A stretch of DNA of 64,000 bases from NCBI GenBank assembly GCA_028867595.1, contig JAGWGB010000002.1, positions 62,001 to 126,000 of the forward strand. The letters are read 5' to 3'. Below the pieces are notes generated by a model. It did no database searches. It was not told the origin of the DNA and saw only the letters and a list, made by a program, of their open reading frames with translations. This stretch comes from Nitrososphaerota archaeon (lineage in GTDB: Archaea; Thermoproteota; Nitrososphaeria; Nitrososphaerales; Nitrosopumilaceae). Of the stretch, positions 53,609 through 63,309 are shown one piece after another. Positions within the stretch are counted from its first letter, which is position 1, and each line of letters begins with the position of its first letter. The translations under genes were made by a program, and so were the position numbers.

Positions 53609-53615
53609 TTTTAAT
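53609..53615 (+). promoter_or_regulatory. TATA-like box for the leuCD cluster
   Basis: TTTTAAT is centred about 29 bases before the TTG start at 53641, which supports that start and a leaderless message. Confidence 0.45.
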
Positions 53616-53640
53616 TTCTAAAAAATGCTAATTTCTTCTG

Positions 53641-54912
53641 TTGAATATTACTGAAAAGATCCTAGCGAAAGCATCAGGCAAGAATAAGGTTTCACCAGAC
53701 GATGTTATCTTTGCCAATGTAGACAAGGTGATGGTACATGATGTATCTGGGCCAGGTGTGATAGCTGTATTTGAGAAATTAAAGAAAACTGGAATGAAAA
53801 TTGAAAAATTGTGGAATCCGGATAAAGTATGGGTAGCTGAAGATCATTTTGTCCCAGCAGCCGATAAAATATCTGCTCAAAATGTAGTGTTGTTGACGCA
53901 GTTTACAAAAGATTATGGAATCAAAAAACACTTCAAGTATGGAATGGGGCAGTACGGGATATGTCATACTCTATCTCATGAAGAAGCTATGGTTTTACCT
54001 GGTGAAGTATATGTTGGTGGAGATTCGCATACAAATACCACTGGAGCACTAGGCGCATTTGCAGCGGGACTAGGGCATACTGATGTAGCATATGTTCTAT
54101 TGAATGGAAAAATTTGGTTTAAGGTGCCAGAGACATTATACTTTAAGCTAAATGGAAAATTACCAGATTATGTAATGGCAAAGGATTTGATATTGAAAAT
54201 AATTGGAGAGATTGGTACTGATGGTGCAGCATACAAAACGATGCAATTTGGTGGTTCTGGCGTTTCTGAAATGTCAGTTGAAGAGCGATTAACATTAACC
54301 AATATGACTACAGAGGCTGGGGCAAAAAGCGGGATAATCGAACCTGATCAAAAAATACGAGACTATCTTGCACAGCGAGGAGCTACTAATTACAATGAGG
54401 TTCATGGGGATTCTGACGCTCAATACTCAAAAATATACGAGTATGAAGCATCTGAAATCGAGCCAATTGTGGCAAAGCCTTTTTCACCTGAAAACATAAC
54501 TGTTGCACGTGAGTTATCCTCTATCCCACTTGACAAGGCATACATAGGATCATGTACCGGGGCAAAACTTGATGACTTGAGAGCCGCTGCAAAAATTCTC
54601 AAAGGAAGAACCGTAAAGATAAGAACCGAAGTGCTTCCAGCCGCAATATCTATTTTCAGAAAGGCGATGGATGAAGGACTGGTGAAAATTTTCATGGATG
54701 CCGGAGTAATGGTAGGCCCACCAACATGTGGTGCTTGCTGTGGTGCACACATGGGAGTCTTGGCAAAAGACGAGGTGTGTATCAGTACAACAAATAGAAA
54801 CTTCCCAGGCAGGATGGGACACGTTGAATCAAAAACATATCTTGCCTCGCCGCTTGTTGCAGCAGCATCAGCAGTAACAGGAAAGATTACGGACCCAAGG
54901 GATCTCAAATGA
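53641..54912 (+). CDS. leuC: Aconitase-family isomerase large subunit, archaeal LeuC/HacA type
   Basis: A 423-residue hydro-lyase large subunit. Iron-sulfur cysteines are in YIGSCTGAKLDDL and PPTCGACCGAHMG; the YVGGDSHTNTTGALGAFAAG region carries active-site residues. This short form is shared by archaeal isopropylmalate isomerase and homoaconitase, so the substrate is not certain. It overlaps its small subunit by four bases. Confidence 0.9.
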   Translation: MNITEKILAKASGKNKVSPDDVIFANVDKVMVHDVSGPGVIAVFEKLKKTGMKIEKLWNPDKVWVAEDHFVPAADKISAQNVVLLTQFTKDYGIKKHFKYGMGQYGICHTLSHEEAMVLPGEVYVGGDSHTNTTGALGAFAAGLGHTDVAYVLLNGKIWFKVPETLYFKLNGKLPDYVMAKDLILKIIGEIGTDGAAYKTMQFGGSGVSEMSVEERLTLTNMTTEAGAKSGIIEPDQKIRDYLAQRGATNYNEVHGDSDAQYSKIYEYEASEIEPIVAKPFSPENITVARELSSIPLDKAYIGSCTGAKLDDLRAAAKILKGRTVKIRTEVLPAAISIFRKAMDEGLVKIFMDAGVMVGPPTCGACCGAHMGVLAKDEVCISTTNRNFPGRMGHVESKTYLASPLVAAASAVTGKITDPRDLK

Positions 54913-55391
54913 AAGGCTCTGTAATAAAATACGAAAGAGACAACATTGACACCGACGTAATATTGCCTGGTCCGTATCTGAAAATTCATGATTACAATGA
55001 ACTTGCAAAACATGCCATGGAGGGAATTGACAAAGACTTTCACAAAAAAGTAAAACCAGGTGATTTCATAGTTGCAGGCAGAAACTTTGGCTGTGGTTCT
55101 TCAAGAGAGCACGCACCAATAGCTCTGTCATATTCCGGAATTAAGGCAGTCATAGCAATATCATTTGCCAGAATATTTTATCGAAATGCGGTGGACGGTG
55201 CATTCCTGCTACCTATTGAGGTGGAAGAAGATACCTATAGGGACATATCAGAAGGAGACCAACTTGAGATAGATACGTCTAAAAATGAAATAAGAAATTT
55301 GACAAAAAACAAAACTTACAAAATGAAGCCGTTTCCAGAACTGATAGGAAAAATAATTGCTGCAGGCGGACTGTTCAACTACAAAGCCTAG
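54909..55391 (+). CDS. leuD: Aconitase-family isomerase small subunit, archaeal LeuD type
   Basis: A 160-residue swivel domain with the signature NFGCGSSREHAPIALSYSGI. The loop that helps decide between isopropylmalate and homocitrate-type substrates reads PYLKIHD here. As recalled, characterised enzymes have YLRT (isopropylmalate) or YLV-type (homoaconitase) sequences at this place, so specificity stays open. Start ATG overlaps the large subunit stop. Confidence 0.9.
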   Translation: MKGSVIKYERDNIDTDVILPGPYLKIHDYNELAKHAMEGIDKDFHKKVKPGDFIVAGRNFGCGSSREHAPIALSYSGIKAVIAISFARIFYRNAVDGAFLLPIEVEEDTYRDISEGDQLEIDTSKNEIRNLTKNKTYKMKPFPELIGKIIAAGGLFNYKA

Positions 55392-55458
55392 CAATTATCT
55401 GCACGCGCTAAACTGTTTGTTATACCATTATATCTCCGATTCGAAGATGAATAATTAA

Positions 55459-56874
55459 ATGTCAAAAACCCTGATTGAAAAAATATGGGACTCGCATACT
55501 GTAGTAGATGAAGGAAATGGCCGTTCTCTATTGTATGTAGATAGACATCTAGTTCATGAAGTTACATCGCCGCAGGCTTTTGACGGCTTGCGTGCAAACA
55601 AGAGAAAAGTGCGACGAACAGATCTTACCTTTGCAACCATGGATCATAACGTGCCTACAAGTAACAGATCATTGCCAATTGTAGATCAAACATCAGCAAT
55701 GCAAGTAAAAGCACTTGAAAAAAATTGCAAGGAATTTGGAATTGAGCTTTTTGATATGAATAGTCCAAACCAAGGAATAGTTCATGTCATAGGCCCGGAG
55801 CTTGGAATAACTTTGCCTGGTACAACAATAGTTTGCGGAGACAGCCATACCTCAACTCATGGAGCATTTGGCGCACTTGCATTTGGAATAGGCACCAGTG
55901 ATGTAGAACATGTTTTGGCAACTCAATGCATATGGATGGAAAAGCCAAAAACATTTGAAATTCGAGTAGAAGGTAAAAGAAAAAACCCTCATACTATAAC
56001 TGCTAAAGACATTATTCTCTCTATAATACGGAGAATCGGCACTGCAGGAGGAACAGGAACGGCATTTGAATATCGAGGGGAAGCAATTTCAGATCTTAGT
56101 ATGGAACAAAGAATGACAATATGTAACATGTCAATTGAGGGTGGTGCAAGAGCAGGACTAATAGCTCCAGATAAAAAAACATTTGATTATCTACGGGGAC
56201 GAAGATATGTTCCAGAAAATTATGATAAATTAGTTGAATACTGGGAAGAAAATTTGAAGACTGACAGCAATGCAAGATTTGATAAAAGTTTTACATTACA
56301 TGTAGATGATATTGCGCCTCAGGTAAGCTGGGGAACAAACCCTGCTATGACAGTTGATGTTACAGGAAAGGTTCCATTTCCTGATGAGTACGCGAAAGGA
56401 AACATTGAGGAAGAAAAGGCTGCAACTAAAGCACTTCAATACATGGGGCTAAAACCTGGAACTCTTGTTACAGAAATCGAACTTGACCGAGTCTTCATTG
56501 GTTCGTGTACTAACTCAAGACTGGAAGACTTGACTGAAGCTGCAAAAGTTGTCAAAGGAAAAAAGGTTTCATCAAAAATTCGTGCAATGATAGTGCCAGG
56601 TTCGCAGCATGTAAAGAAACAAGCAGAAGAATTGAGTCTTGACAAAATTTTCAAAGATGCTGGATTTGAATGGAGAGAATCTGGTTGCAGTATGTGCCTT
56701 GGCATGAACCCTGATATCTTGGCTGCAGGAGAAAGATGCGCTAGCACTTCTAATAGAAACTTTGAAGGCAGACAGGGTGCAGGCGGGAGAACTCATCTTG
56801 TTAGTCCTGTTATGGCAGCAGCTGCCGCAATTGAGGGCCATTTTGTAGATGTACGAGAATTGGATTTGAACTAA
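55459..56874 (+). CDS. leuC: 3-isopropylmalate dehydratase large subunit, bacterial type
   Basis: A 471-residue LeuC of the long bacterial form: [23 protein letters not shown] start, [32 protein letters not shown], and the cluster cysteines in [12 protein letters not shown] and [10 protein letters not shown]. With the following small subunit it should isomerise 2- to 3-isopropylmalate for leucine. It follows the archaeal-type pair after 67 bases. Confidence 0.95.
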   Translation: MSKTLIEKIWDSHTVVDEGNGRSLLYVDRHLVHEVTSPQAFDGLRANKRKVRRTDLTFATMDHNVPTSNRSLPIVDQTSAMQVKALEKNCKEFGIELFDMNSPNQGIVHVIGPELGITLPGTTIVCGDSHTSTHGAFGALAFGIGTSDVEHVLATQCIWMEKPKTFEIRVEGKRKNPHTITAKDIILSIIRRIGTAGGTGTAFEYRGEAISDLSMEQRMTICNMSIEGGARAGLIAPDKKTFDYLRGRRYVPENYDKLVEYWEENLKTDSNARFDKSFTLHVDDIAPQVSWGTNPAMTVDVTGKVPFPDEYAKGNIEEEKAATKALQYMGLKPGTLVTEIELDRVFIGSCTNSRLEDLTEAAKVVKGKKVSSKIRAMIVPGSQHVKKQAEELSLDKIFKDAGFEWRESGCSMCLGMNPDILAAGERCASTSNRNFEGRQGAGGRTHLVSPVMAAAAAIEGHFVDVRELDLN

Positions 56875-56875
56875 G

Positions 56876-57466
56876 ATGGAGCCTTTTAAAAAAATATCTA
56901 GCATTGCAACTCCGCTTGACAAAGTTAACGTTGATACTGATCAGATAATCCCAAAACAATTTTTAAAACTAATTCAAAAAACTGGATTTGGTCAATATCT
57001 TTTCTATGATTGGAGGTATGAAAAAGATGGAACACCGCGCAAGGATTTTGTTCTAAATGATTCCAAATATAAAAACTCAAAAATATTGCTAACTCGAAGT
57101 AACTTTGGCTGTGGTTCAAGCAGAGAACATGCCGCTTGGGCGCTTCTAGACTTTGGGTTCAAGGTAGTGATATCAACATCATTTGCTGACATTTTCTTTA
57201 ACAATTGTTTCAAAAATGGAATATTGCCAATAAAGGTAGACGAACATATCTTGCAAAAGTTGTTTGAAAGTAAATCTGAAATTGAAATTGATTTGGAAAA
57301 ACAAACCATAAGAAACAATGACGTGAACGTGTCTTTCCACATTGAACCTCACTGGAAGAAGATTCTTCTTGAAGGTCTTGATGATATTGCAATTACGCTA
57401 AATTATGATGACAAGATTTCAAAGTATGAAAATGTGAACAGGACCTCTAATCCTAGAGCTTTTTGA
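56876..57466 (+). CDS. leuD: 3-isopropylmalate dehydratase small subunit, bacterial type
   Basis: A 196-residue LeuD with the bacterial-length insertions: VNVDTDQIIPKQFLKLIQKTGFG, then FGCGSSREHAAWALLDFGFK and FADIFFNNCFKNGILPI. The ATG follows the LeuC stop by one base. It overlaps the convergent nucleotidyltransferase gene by 14 bases. Confidence 0.95.
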   Translation: MEPFKKISSIATPLDKVNVDTDQIIPKQFLKLIQKTGFGQYLFYDWRYEKDGTPRKDFVLNDSKYKNSKILLTRSNFGCGSSREHAAWALLDFGFKVVISTSFADIFFNNCFKNGILPIKVDEHILQKLFESKSEIEIDLEKQTIRNNDVNVSFHIEPHWKKILLEGLDDIAITLNYDDKISKYENVNRTSNPRAF

Positions 57467-58178
57467 TTATTGAATTTACCAAATCTTTTTCTCTTTCAAC
57501 GCGACCTGGGGAATCTATATCGATCCATGGTGTCTTGCCTATGTCATAAGAACTAATTTTGCCTTTTTTTGACAATGGCTGAAGTATGTCATATGAAAGA
57601 TTCAGCTCTTTTCTGGTCTTTTTTGATTTTATCATCTTCAGTATCTTTGAGTCTAGTATGTAGACCCCTAGACATTCTGCCATTTCTAATTTTATTGTAG
57701 GTTTTTCTTTGAATTCGGTTACAATTCCATTCTCTACCATTGCATAACCTGTCTCTTCCTTTCGATATCTTCTTGTGGCTATTGTGGCTAGAGTATTTTT
57801 TTGCGTATGAAATTGATGCATATTTTTGACATCTATAGGAGTAAGGTTATCTACAAACCAAAGCAGGAATTCTGAGTTTTTTCCTAGCATTTTGTCTATA
57901 TGTGCAAGGTCTCCGCCTGTGCCGCTTTGCGAATCTTGGACAAATCTTAGGGGTTTTTTTACTTCCATGTGATTTTCAAAATATTTTTCTATTTGTTTGC
58001 CTAGCCTGCTAAAATCGGCCAAGATGATTATCTCATCTATGATTTTAAACGAAGAAAGATGTTTGACAATATGCGCAATTAACGGCTTCCCGTGGATGGG
58101 TATCATTGCTTTTGGAATATAGTCTGTAAATGGTCTTCCACGTGTTCCGCGCCCGCCGGCTAGAACGACAGCTTTCAA
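57453..58178 (-). CDS. Sugar-1-phosphate nucleotidyltransferase
   Basis: A 241-residue enzyme with the nucleotide-binding motif VLAGGRGTRGRPFTDYIPKAM and the metal/substrate region FLLWFVDNLTPID. No left-handed helix acyltransferase domain follows, so it is a plain nucleotidyltransferase, likely making NDP-sugars for glycosylation. The usual LRPLT of the family is changed to RGRPFT. TTG start, two bases after the S9 stop. Confidence 0.9.
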   Translation of the reverse strand: MKAVVLAGGRGTRGRPFTDYIPKAMIPIHGKPLIAHIVKHLSSFKIIDEIIILADFSRLGKQIEKYFENHMEVKKPLRFVQDSQSGTGGDLAHIDKMLGKNSEFLLWFVDNLTPIDVKNMHQFHTQKNTLATIATRRYRKEETGYAMVENGIVTEFKEKPTIKLEMAECLGVYILDSKILKMIKSKKTRKELNLSYDILQPLSKKGKISSYDIGKTPWIDIDSPGRVEREKDLVNSIIKKL

Positions 58179-58180
58179 AG

Positions 58181-58624
58181 CTATCGGTAGGACTTCTGTT
58201 TTCTTCTTCTGGCGCCAGGTCCACCAAACTTCTTTGGTTCTTTTCTCCTGTCGTCGCCACTAAGTAAATGCTTATCGTATTCTGATAATTTCTTTTTTAG
58301 ATCCTCACGAACTGTTCTTGTGAATGGATGTTCCTTTGGTTCCTTTCTTGTCTTAGTCCATCCTGTAAGAGCTCTTGATATTGCAACGGCGCTGGCATAT
58401 GATTGACCCATATATCCTCCTCCGCGCACCTTTACTGAAACATCAACTTTGTTTCTGAGGTCTCCTGTAATCTCAAGAGGTGCGAGAATAACTTCTCTTG
58501 CTACTTCTTGTTGAATCATCTCTACTGGTACATTGTTGATTCTAACTTTGCCTACTCCTTTGGTAATGAATGCATGAGCGCGTGCAGTTTTTCTTGATGC
58601 GTAGTAGCTTTCAAGTTTTGCCAT
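58181..58624 (-). CDS. rps9: Small ribosomal subunit protein uS9
   Basis: A 147-residue protein ending FGGPGARRRKQKSYR, the basic tail that reaches the decoding site. GGGYMGQSYASAVAISRALTG is the family core. Its start overlaps the L13 stop by one base. Confidence 0.96.
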   Translation of the reverse strand: MAKLESYYASRKTARAHAFITKGVGKVRINNVPVEMIQQEVAREVILAPLEITGDLRNKVDVSVKVRGGGYMGQSYASAVAISRALTGWTKTRKEPKEHPFTRTVREDLKKKLSEYDKHLLSGDDRRKEPKKFGGPGARRRKQKSYR

Positions 58625-59100
58625 TATTCATGCCACCCTACTGTTCTACCTAGATCTCCAAAAGTAGTGTAATATGGAGCAGGCTTGCGTATCTTTGCGT
58701 CTTCAAACTGTATGGTCTTCTTTGATTTTAATTCATTTGGAACACCCAAGTATGCACGTAATCTTTTCAATGCTGTTTGGCCAGATGATTTGTTCTTTGG
58801 TAGCATCCCGCGTACCATTTTTGTGATCATGGTATCCGGTCTGCGTGGATGGAATGGACCGAACTTGGGGTTGTTAATGCTAGCTATCTCAAGAAACTTT
58901 TGGTATTCTTCAACTACCATTTTTCTACTTCCGCTAAACATGATGTTTTCAGAATTTACAATTGAGACTCTTGAACCGTTTATCAACAATTTTGCTACAT
59001 GAGAACATAATCTTCCAGCAATTTGGTTTGTTCCATCTACAATTACATTTTGTGTAGTTTTAGATTCTTCTTTAACTTGGGCTTGTTCTTGCTTAACCAA
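58624..59100 (-). CDS. rpl13: Large ribosomal subunit protein uL13
   Basis: A 158-residue protein with VIVDGTNQIAGRLCSHVAKL and MVRGMLPKNKSSGQTALKRL. TTG start inside the end of L18e. The first about 18 residues are a charged Gln/Glu/Lys extension. Confidence 0.95.
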   Translation of the reverse strand: MVKQEQAQVKEESKTTQNVIVDGTNQIAGRLCSHVAKLLINGSRVSIVNSENIMFSGSRKMVVEEYQKFLEIASINNPKFGPFHPRRPDTMITKMVRGMLPKNKSSGQTALKRLRAYLGVPNELKSKKTIQFEDAKIRKPAPYYTTFGDLGRTVGWHE

Positions 59101-59440
59101 TTATTTTCACTCCCTTACCTGTTGGGTTGTTTTTAATCAACTGTGCAAAGTCTATGATTTTTCCTCCTGACTGGGTTACCTTCTTTGCTCCAGTTGTTGA
59201 AATTGAAAATGAACATAATGTTATTTTGTGAGAAACGGTTCCAGTCCCCAGTACTTTTCCAGGTACTACTACTATGTCGTTATCGCTGACAAACTTGTCA
59301 ATCTGACCTAGATTGAGCACCCGTTTTGCTCTGGATGGTTTTAATGCCAACTCTGCAAGTTTAGACCAAATGGGCGCCTTGTTTTTCTTTGAGGCTACTT
59401 GAAGCTCCTTTGCCATTTGTATAACAACTTGATTAGTCAT
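59093..59440 (-). CDS. rpl18e: Large ribosomal subunit protein eL18 (L18e)
   Basis: A 115-residue protein with RVLNLGQIDKFVSDNDIVVVPGKVLGTG and a C-terminus FAQLIKNNPTGKGVKIIG. It follows rpoD by 40 bases and precedes L13 with an 8-base overlap. Confidence 0.94.
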   Translation of the reverse strand: MTNQVVIQMAKELQVASKKNKAPIWSKLAELALKPSRAKRVLNLGQIDKFVSDNDIVVVPGKVLGTGTVSHKITLCSFSISTTGAKKVTQSGGKIIDFAQLIKNNPTGKGVKIIG

Positions 59441-59480
59441 GTGTAATTATGCCAATTTTTACCCAAATATAATATATGCT

Positions 59481-60116
59481 TCAACTAAGCGCTGTTATTG
59501 TCTGGTGGAATTCGCCTAGTCTTTTCTCCAATTCTTCAACTGCATTTTTGACTACTTCAGCTGGAGTAAGGCTTCCCACTGTCTCTATAGTTAGAATGTG
59601 CTCATCTGCGTTGCTGCCTTGAGTCAGAACTGCAACAGTTGAGGAATTCCACTTTGCATGTTCACTGCCGCGTCCAAGTCTTGCATAAGCTTCGACTTTT
59701 AGCTTTTGACCTGGTGCCAAAGCTACGATAGGAACATTGGGGTTTACAGGTCTGACAAATTCATCTTCTGAACTGAGATCTTGTGATGTAATAGTGCGGG
59801 TTGTATCTGAATTGCCAGAATCTAACATTAGGAGAACTCTACAACGACTGCAACCTAGTTCACTGTGGCAATCACATGCAGAAGGTTCTACAAATCTAGA
59901 CAAGTCTGTCTTCAATGGCAGCATTGCAAGCCTATGGGCTACACCTTCATCAGATAAAACCGATGAATTCTCAATTATTACAACATCGTCAACTGCAAAC
60001 GTAGGAACCCCTGAAAGACAAATTCTTCTAAGTGCGTTGGCATATTGAAGAGGTATTCCCTTCAGTTTAACAACAATACTATTTTCACTTTCTTCAACTA
60101 TTTCAAAAGAAGTCAA
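59481..60116 (-). CDS. rpoD: DNA-directed RNA polymerase subunit D
   Basis: A 211-residue homologue of bacterial alpha and eukaryotic Rpb3. The assembly domain reads LQYANALRRICLSGVPTFAVDDV. A loop with four cysteines (CDCHSELGCSRC, spacing CxC-x5-CxxC) resembles the zinc loop of Rpb3, and the chain has no room for the ferredoxin-like cluster domain some archaeal D subunits have. TTG start, with ATTTTTATTTG upstream. First gene of the RpoD-L18e-L13-S9 operon. Confidence 0.95.
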   Translation of the reverse strand: MTSFEIVEESENSIVVKLKGIPLQYANALRRICLSGVPTFAVDDVVIIENSSVLSDEGVAHRLAMLPLKTDLSRFVEPSACDCHSELGCSRCRVLLMLDSGNSDTTRTITSQDLSSEDEFVRPVNPNVPIVALAPGQKLKVEAYARLGRGSEHAKWNSSTVAVLTQGSNADEHILTIETVGSLTPAEVVKNAVEELEKRLGEFHQTITALS

Positions 60117-60202
60117 ACCTTACGGGTGAAGGTTGAAATTCCAAATAAAAATCTAGCGAGTTTTTCTGTATAGATAAATACCAAGAATGATTACCTCCAG
60201 TC

Positions 60203-60889
60203 ATGGATAAAGTCACAGTTGTTAGATTTGCTGTGGAAGGGGAAAAGTTCGAAATTATTGTCAAGCCAGATCCTGCCCTTGAGTTTAAGCTTGGAAAAAG
60301 GAAGGAAATCTCAGGCGTTCTAGTTTCTGACGAAGTTTATTCCGATTCTAACAAAGGAACTAGGGCATCTACAGAGAAGTTAATGAAGGCGTTCAAAACC
60401 ACTGATACAACTTCCATTGCTACAATTATACTGCAAAAAGGCGACTTGAATCTAACTACAGATCAAAGACGAAAGATGGTGTCCGAGAAACGTAAACAAA
60501 TTGTAGACTTTATAGCAAAAACCTTTGTTGACCCAAGATCTCATTTGCCACATCCTCCTCTAAGAATAGAACAGGCTATGGATGATGCTAGGATCTCAAT
60601 AGATCCGTTCAAAAGCGTAGATGAGCAAACTAAAGAAATTGTTGAACAACTTCGTCCTATCATTCCACTAAAGTCCGAAAATATGTTACTGGAAATTGTT
60701 GTGCCTGCACAATTTGCAGCTCAGTCTTATTCTGTGTTAAAGTCGTTTGGTTCTTTGAAGAAGGAAGATTGGCAATCAAATGGATCTCTCAAAGTAATAC
60801 TAGATATACCGGCTGCGGCAAGGTCAAATGTGATTGATAGATTAGGCTCAGTTACAAAAGGTACTGCTTCTGTTGAGGTTTCAAAATGA
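60203..60889 (+). CDS. sdo1: Ribosome maturation factor SDO1/SBDS
   Basis: A 228-residue SBDS-family protein with three domains: the N-terminal FYSH domain (VVRFAVEGEKFEIIVKPD, then TEKLMKAFKTTD), a helical middle (LPHPPLRIEQAMDDARISID) and a ferredoxin-like C-terminal domain. In eukaryotes it releases eIF6 from the 60S subunit. It leads the exosome operon, an archaeal arrangement. GATAAATACC 24-33 bases upstream is TATA-like. Confidence 0.95.
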   Translation: MDKVTVVRFAVEGEKFEIIVKPDPALEFKLGKRKEISGVLVSDEVYSDSNKGTRASTEKLMKAFKTTDTTSIATIILQKGDLNLTTDQRRKMVSEKRKQIVDFIAKTFVDPRSHLPHPPLRIEQAMDDARISIDPFKSVDEQTKEIVEQLRPIIPLKSENMLLEIVVPAQFAAQSYSVLKSFGSLKKEDWQSNGSLKVILDIPAAARSNVIDRLGSVTKGTASVEVSK

Positions 60890-61590
60890 TGGACGTAAAA
60901 AGAAGATATGTTATTCCAGGCGATGTCATTGCAAGCGGGCCTTTGAGACCGGAGCAAAATGTATACCAAGATGGAGATAGAATAATTTCAACATGTGTAG
61001 GCATATCGGAAATTTTTGAAAATGCAGTAAGAGTTATTCCATTAACAGGTGTATACGTACCAAAAACAAATGATTTGGTTATTGGAAAAGTAATTGGTAC
61101 TTCCCCATTATCATGGGAGTTTGACATTAATTCTTGTTTTATAGGATTTTTACCAGCTCAAGATGTCTTTGGTAGAGATTATTCTCCAACTAAGGATGAA
61201 CTAAAACAAAGACTGAACATTGGAGACTTGGTCGCTGCAAGAGTAGCAAATTTTGACAGATCCAGAGATCCTCTTCTGACAGTTCAAGACAGAGATCTTG
61301 GTAAAATCGATTCTGGTGAACTAATTGAAATAGCACCAAGCAAAGTACCTAGATTGATAGGAAAGAGAGGATCAATGATTCAAACTATAGAAATGGCAAC
61401 AAGAGCAATGATAACAATAGGACAGAACGGATGGGTTGTAGTATCATGCGATAATTCAGAGGGATTATTAAAGGCGGTTGAAGCAGTAAAAATGGTGGAT
61501 GCCCTAGCGCATACGCCTAACTTGACTGAAAGAGTCAAATCTATGCTAGGAGTACCAGAGGGTGAAAATAATGACACAATTAATGACTGA
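60886..61590 (+). CDS. rrp4: Exosome RNA-binding subunit Rrp4
   Basis: A 234-residue cap subunit of the archaeal exosome. N-terminal domain (YVIPGDVIASGPLRPEQNVY), an S1 domain (LNIGDLVAARVANFDRSRDPLLT) and a KH domain (VPRLIGKRGSMIQTIEM) follow in order. It selects RNA for the Rrp41-Rrp42 ring. The start overlaps sdo1 by four bases; a second ATG follows directly. Confidence 0.95.
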   Translation: MMDVKRRYVIPGDVIASGPLRPEQNVYQDGDRIISTCVGISEIFENAVRVIPLTGVYVPKTNDLVIGKVIGTSPLSWEFDINSCFIGFLPAQDVFGRDYSPTKDELKQRLNIGDLVAARVANFDRSRDPLLTVQDRDLGKIDSGELIEIAPSKVPRLIGKRGSMIQTIEMATRAMITIGQNGWVVVSCDNSEGLLKAVEAVKMVDALAHTPNLTERVKSMLGVPEGENNDTIND

Positions 61591-62287
61591 AGATGGAATT
61601 AGATGTGATGGTAGAAGGGTAGACCAGCTAAGGAATATTTCGATTAAAGTTGGCGTTCTAAAGAATGCAGATGGATCAGCATACATTGAATTTGGTAAAA
61701 ACAAGATTCTTGCAGGAGTGTTTGGACCTAGAGATGTACATCCAAAACACATGGCAAACCAGGACACTGGAATTCTGCGTTGCAGATACCACATGTCTCC
61801 GTTTTCTGTAACTGAAAGAAAAAATCCAGCCCCATCAAGACGTGAAATTGAGATATCTAAAGTTCTAAAAGAAGCACTGCAGCCTGCTTTGATCTTGAAA
61901 GACTTTCCAAGAACTGTGATTGATGTTTTTGTAGAAGTACTTCAAGCTGATGGTGGTTCTAGATGCGCCGCACTTGATGCAGCGGCAGTAGCATTGGCAG
62001 ATGCAGGTATACCAATGAGAGATCTAGTATCTGCTTGTGCAGCAGGTAAGGTAGCAGATAGAATTGTTTTGGATGTTAATAATGAGGAAGATCAAGAGGG
62101 CCAAGCCGATATGCCAGTAGCTATCATGCCCAATATTGGTAAAGTTACTTTAATGCAACTTGATGGAATTCTAACACCAGATGAATACAAAACATGTCTG
62201 CAAACCGCTATTGGTGGTTGTAGAACAGTATATGAAGTTCAAAGAAGAGCCCTAGTTGAAAAATATTTTGAAAGCGGAGAACAGTAG
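61571..62287 (+). CDS. rrp41: Exosome catalytic subunit Rrp41
   Basis: A 238-residue RNase PH-type subunit with the catalytic region (EVLQADGGSRCAALDAAAVALADAGI) and the conserved Asp in QEGQADMPVAIMPN. It degrades RNA 3' to 5' using phosphate. ATG at 61571 is preferred over GTG at 61562; both lie within the end of rrp4. Confidence 0.96.
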   Translation: MTQLMTEDGIRCDGRRVDQLRNISIKVGVLKNADGSAYIEFGKNKILAGVFGPRDVHPKHMANQDTGILRCRYHMSPFSVTERKNPAPSRREIEISKVLKEALQPALILKDFPRTVIDVFVEVLQADGGSRCAALDAAAVALADAGIPMRDLVSACAAGKVADRIVLDVNNEEDQEGQADMPVAIMPNIGKVTLMQLDGILTPDEYKTCLQTAIGGCRTVYEVQRRALVEKYFESGEQ

Positions 62288-62289
62288 AA

Positions 62290-63093
62290 ATGGAATCGGC
62301 TATACTCGATCAATTAAAACTAGATAAAATCTTGGACCTGCTCAAACAAGGAAAAAGGCTTGATGGCAGGGCTCTTGATGAACAACGACCACTAACTATT
62401 GAAACTGGAGTAATTCCAAAAGCAAATGGTTCTGCTAGAGTAAAATTCGGAGATACTGAAGTTATCACCGGTGTCAAAGTGCAACCTGACAAGCCATTTC
62501 CTGATTTGGGTGACAAAGGAATACTCATCTGTACTGCTGAGATTCTTCCACTTGCAGATCCATATGTAGAACCAGGACCTCCAACAGAAGATGTAATTGA
62601 GCTTGCTCGAGTTGTAGATAGAGGTATACGCGAAACAGAAATGATTGATTTACATCAACTTGTTTTAATTGAAGATAAATCCGTAGTAGGAATATTCATT
62701 GATAGCAGCGTTATTGATTCAGCTGGAAATCTTTTTGATGCTTGTTCTTATGCTTCAGTAGCAGCAGTTCTTTCCTCTACTATTCCAAAATACGAAATTA
62801 AAGATGAGGCACCAGTCTTAGTTGAGGGAGTTACATCAAAACCTCCAGTAAAGACTCTTCCAGTGTCAGTCACTATGGCAAGAATAGGGGATTACATAAT
62901 TGTAGATCCTAGCAAGGAGGAAGAAGCATGCATGGATGCAAGAATTACTATTACTACAAACTCCGCAGGCAATATTTGTGCGCTACAGAAAGGAGGAGAT
63001 GATGGATTTTCAGTTGAACAACTTGTCAAGTGCTCTGAACTAGCGCTTTCTGTAGGAACAAAAATAAGGAAGAAATTTGAGCAGTTGATGTAG
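62290..63093 (+). CDS. rrp42: Exosome subunit Rrp42
   Basis: A 267-residue RNase PH-like subunit that is inactive itself but completes the ring with Rrp41. Family stretches are GKRLDGRALDEQRPLTIETGV and NLFDACSYASVAAVLSSTIPKYE. It lies two bases after rrp41, and L37Ae starts directly after its stop. Confidence 0.96.
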   Translation: MESAILDQLKLDKILDLLKQGKRLDGRALDEQRPLTIETGVIPKANGSARVKFGDTEVITGVKVQPDKPFPDLGDKGILICTAEILPLADPYVEPGPPTEDVIELARVVDRGIRETEMIDLHQLVLIEDKSVVGIFIDSSVIDSAGNLFDACSYASVAAVLSSTIPKYEIKDEAPVLVEGVTSKPPVKTLPVSVTMARIGDYIIVDPSKEEEACMDARITITTNSAGNICALQKGGDDGFSVEQLVKCSELALSVGTKIRKKFEQLM

Positions 63094-63309
63094 ATGGCAA
63101 AAAGTAAAGGCGCTTCACTCAAAGGCTTGGGTCAAAAGTACGGACTAAAACCGCGCAAAAAGTTTACCGCAGTACACCGATTGTTAAAATCCAAGAGAAG
63201 ATGTCCAGACTGTGGCTCCATAAGATTTGGAAGAGAGGCAGTTGGCATATGGAAATGCCAAAAATGTGGTTTTAAAGTGGCAGGCTTGGCCTATGACATC
63301 AAACTATAG
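63094..63309 (+). CDS. rpl37ae: Large ribosomal subunit protein eL43 (L37Ae)
   Basis: A 71-residue zinc-ribbon ribosomal protein with CPDC and CQKC pairs. It overlaps pcc1 by 17 bases. In many archaea the RNA polymerase subunit P gene follows; no such gene is found here. Confidence 0.94.
   Translation: MAKSKGASLKGLGQKYGLKPRKKFTAVHRLLKSKRRCPDCGSIRFGREAVGIWKCQKCGFKVAGLAYDIKL

Noticed and set aside
54420-55043. 207-residue minus-strand frame opposite the first leuCD pair
   Set aside because: Fully antisense to two clear aconitase-family genes, and composition is a mirror of them.
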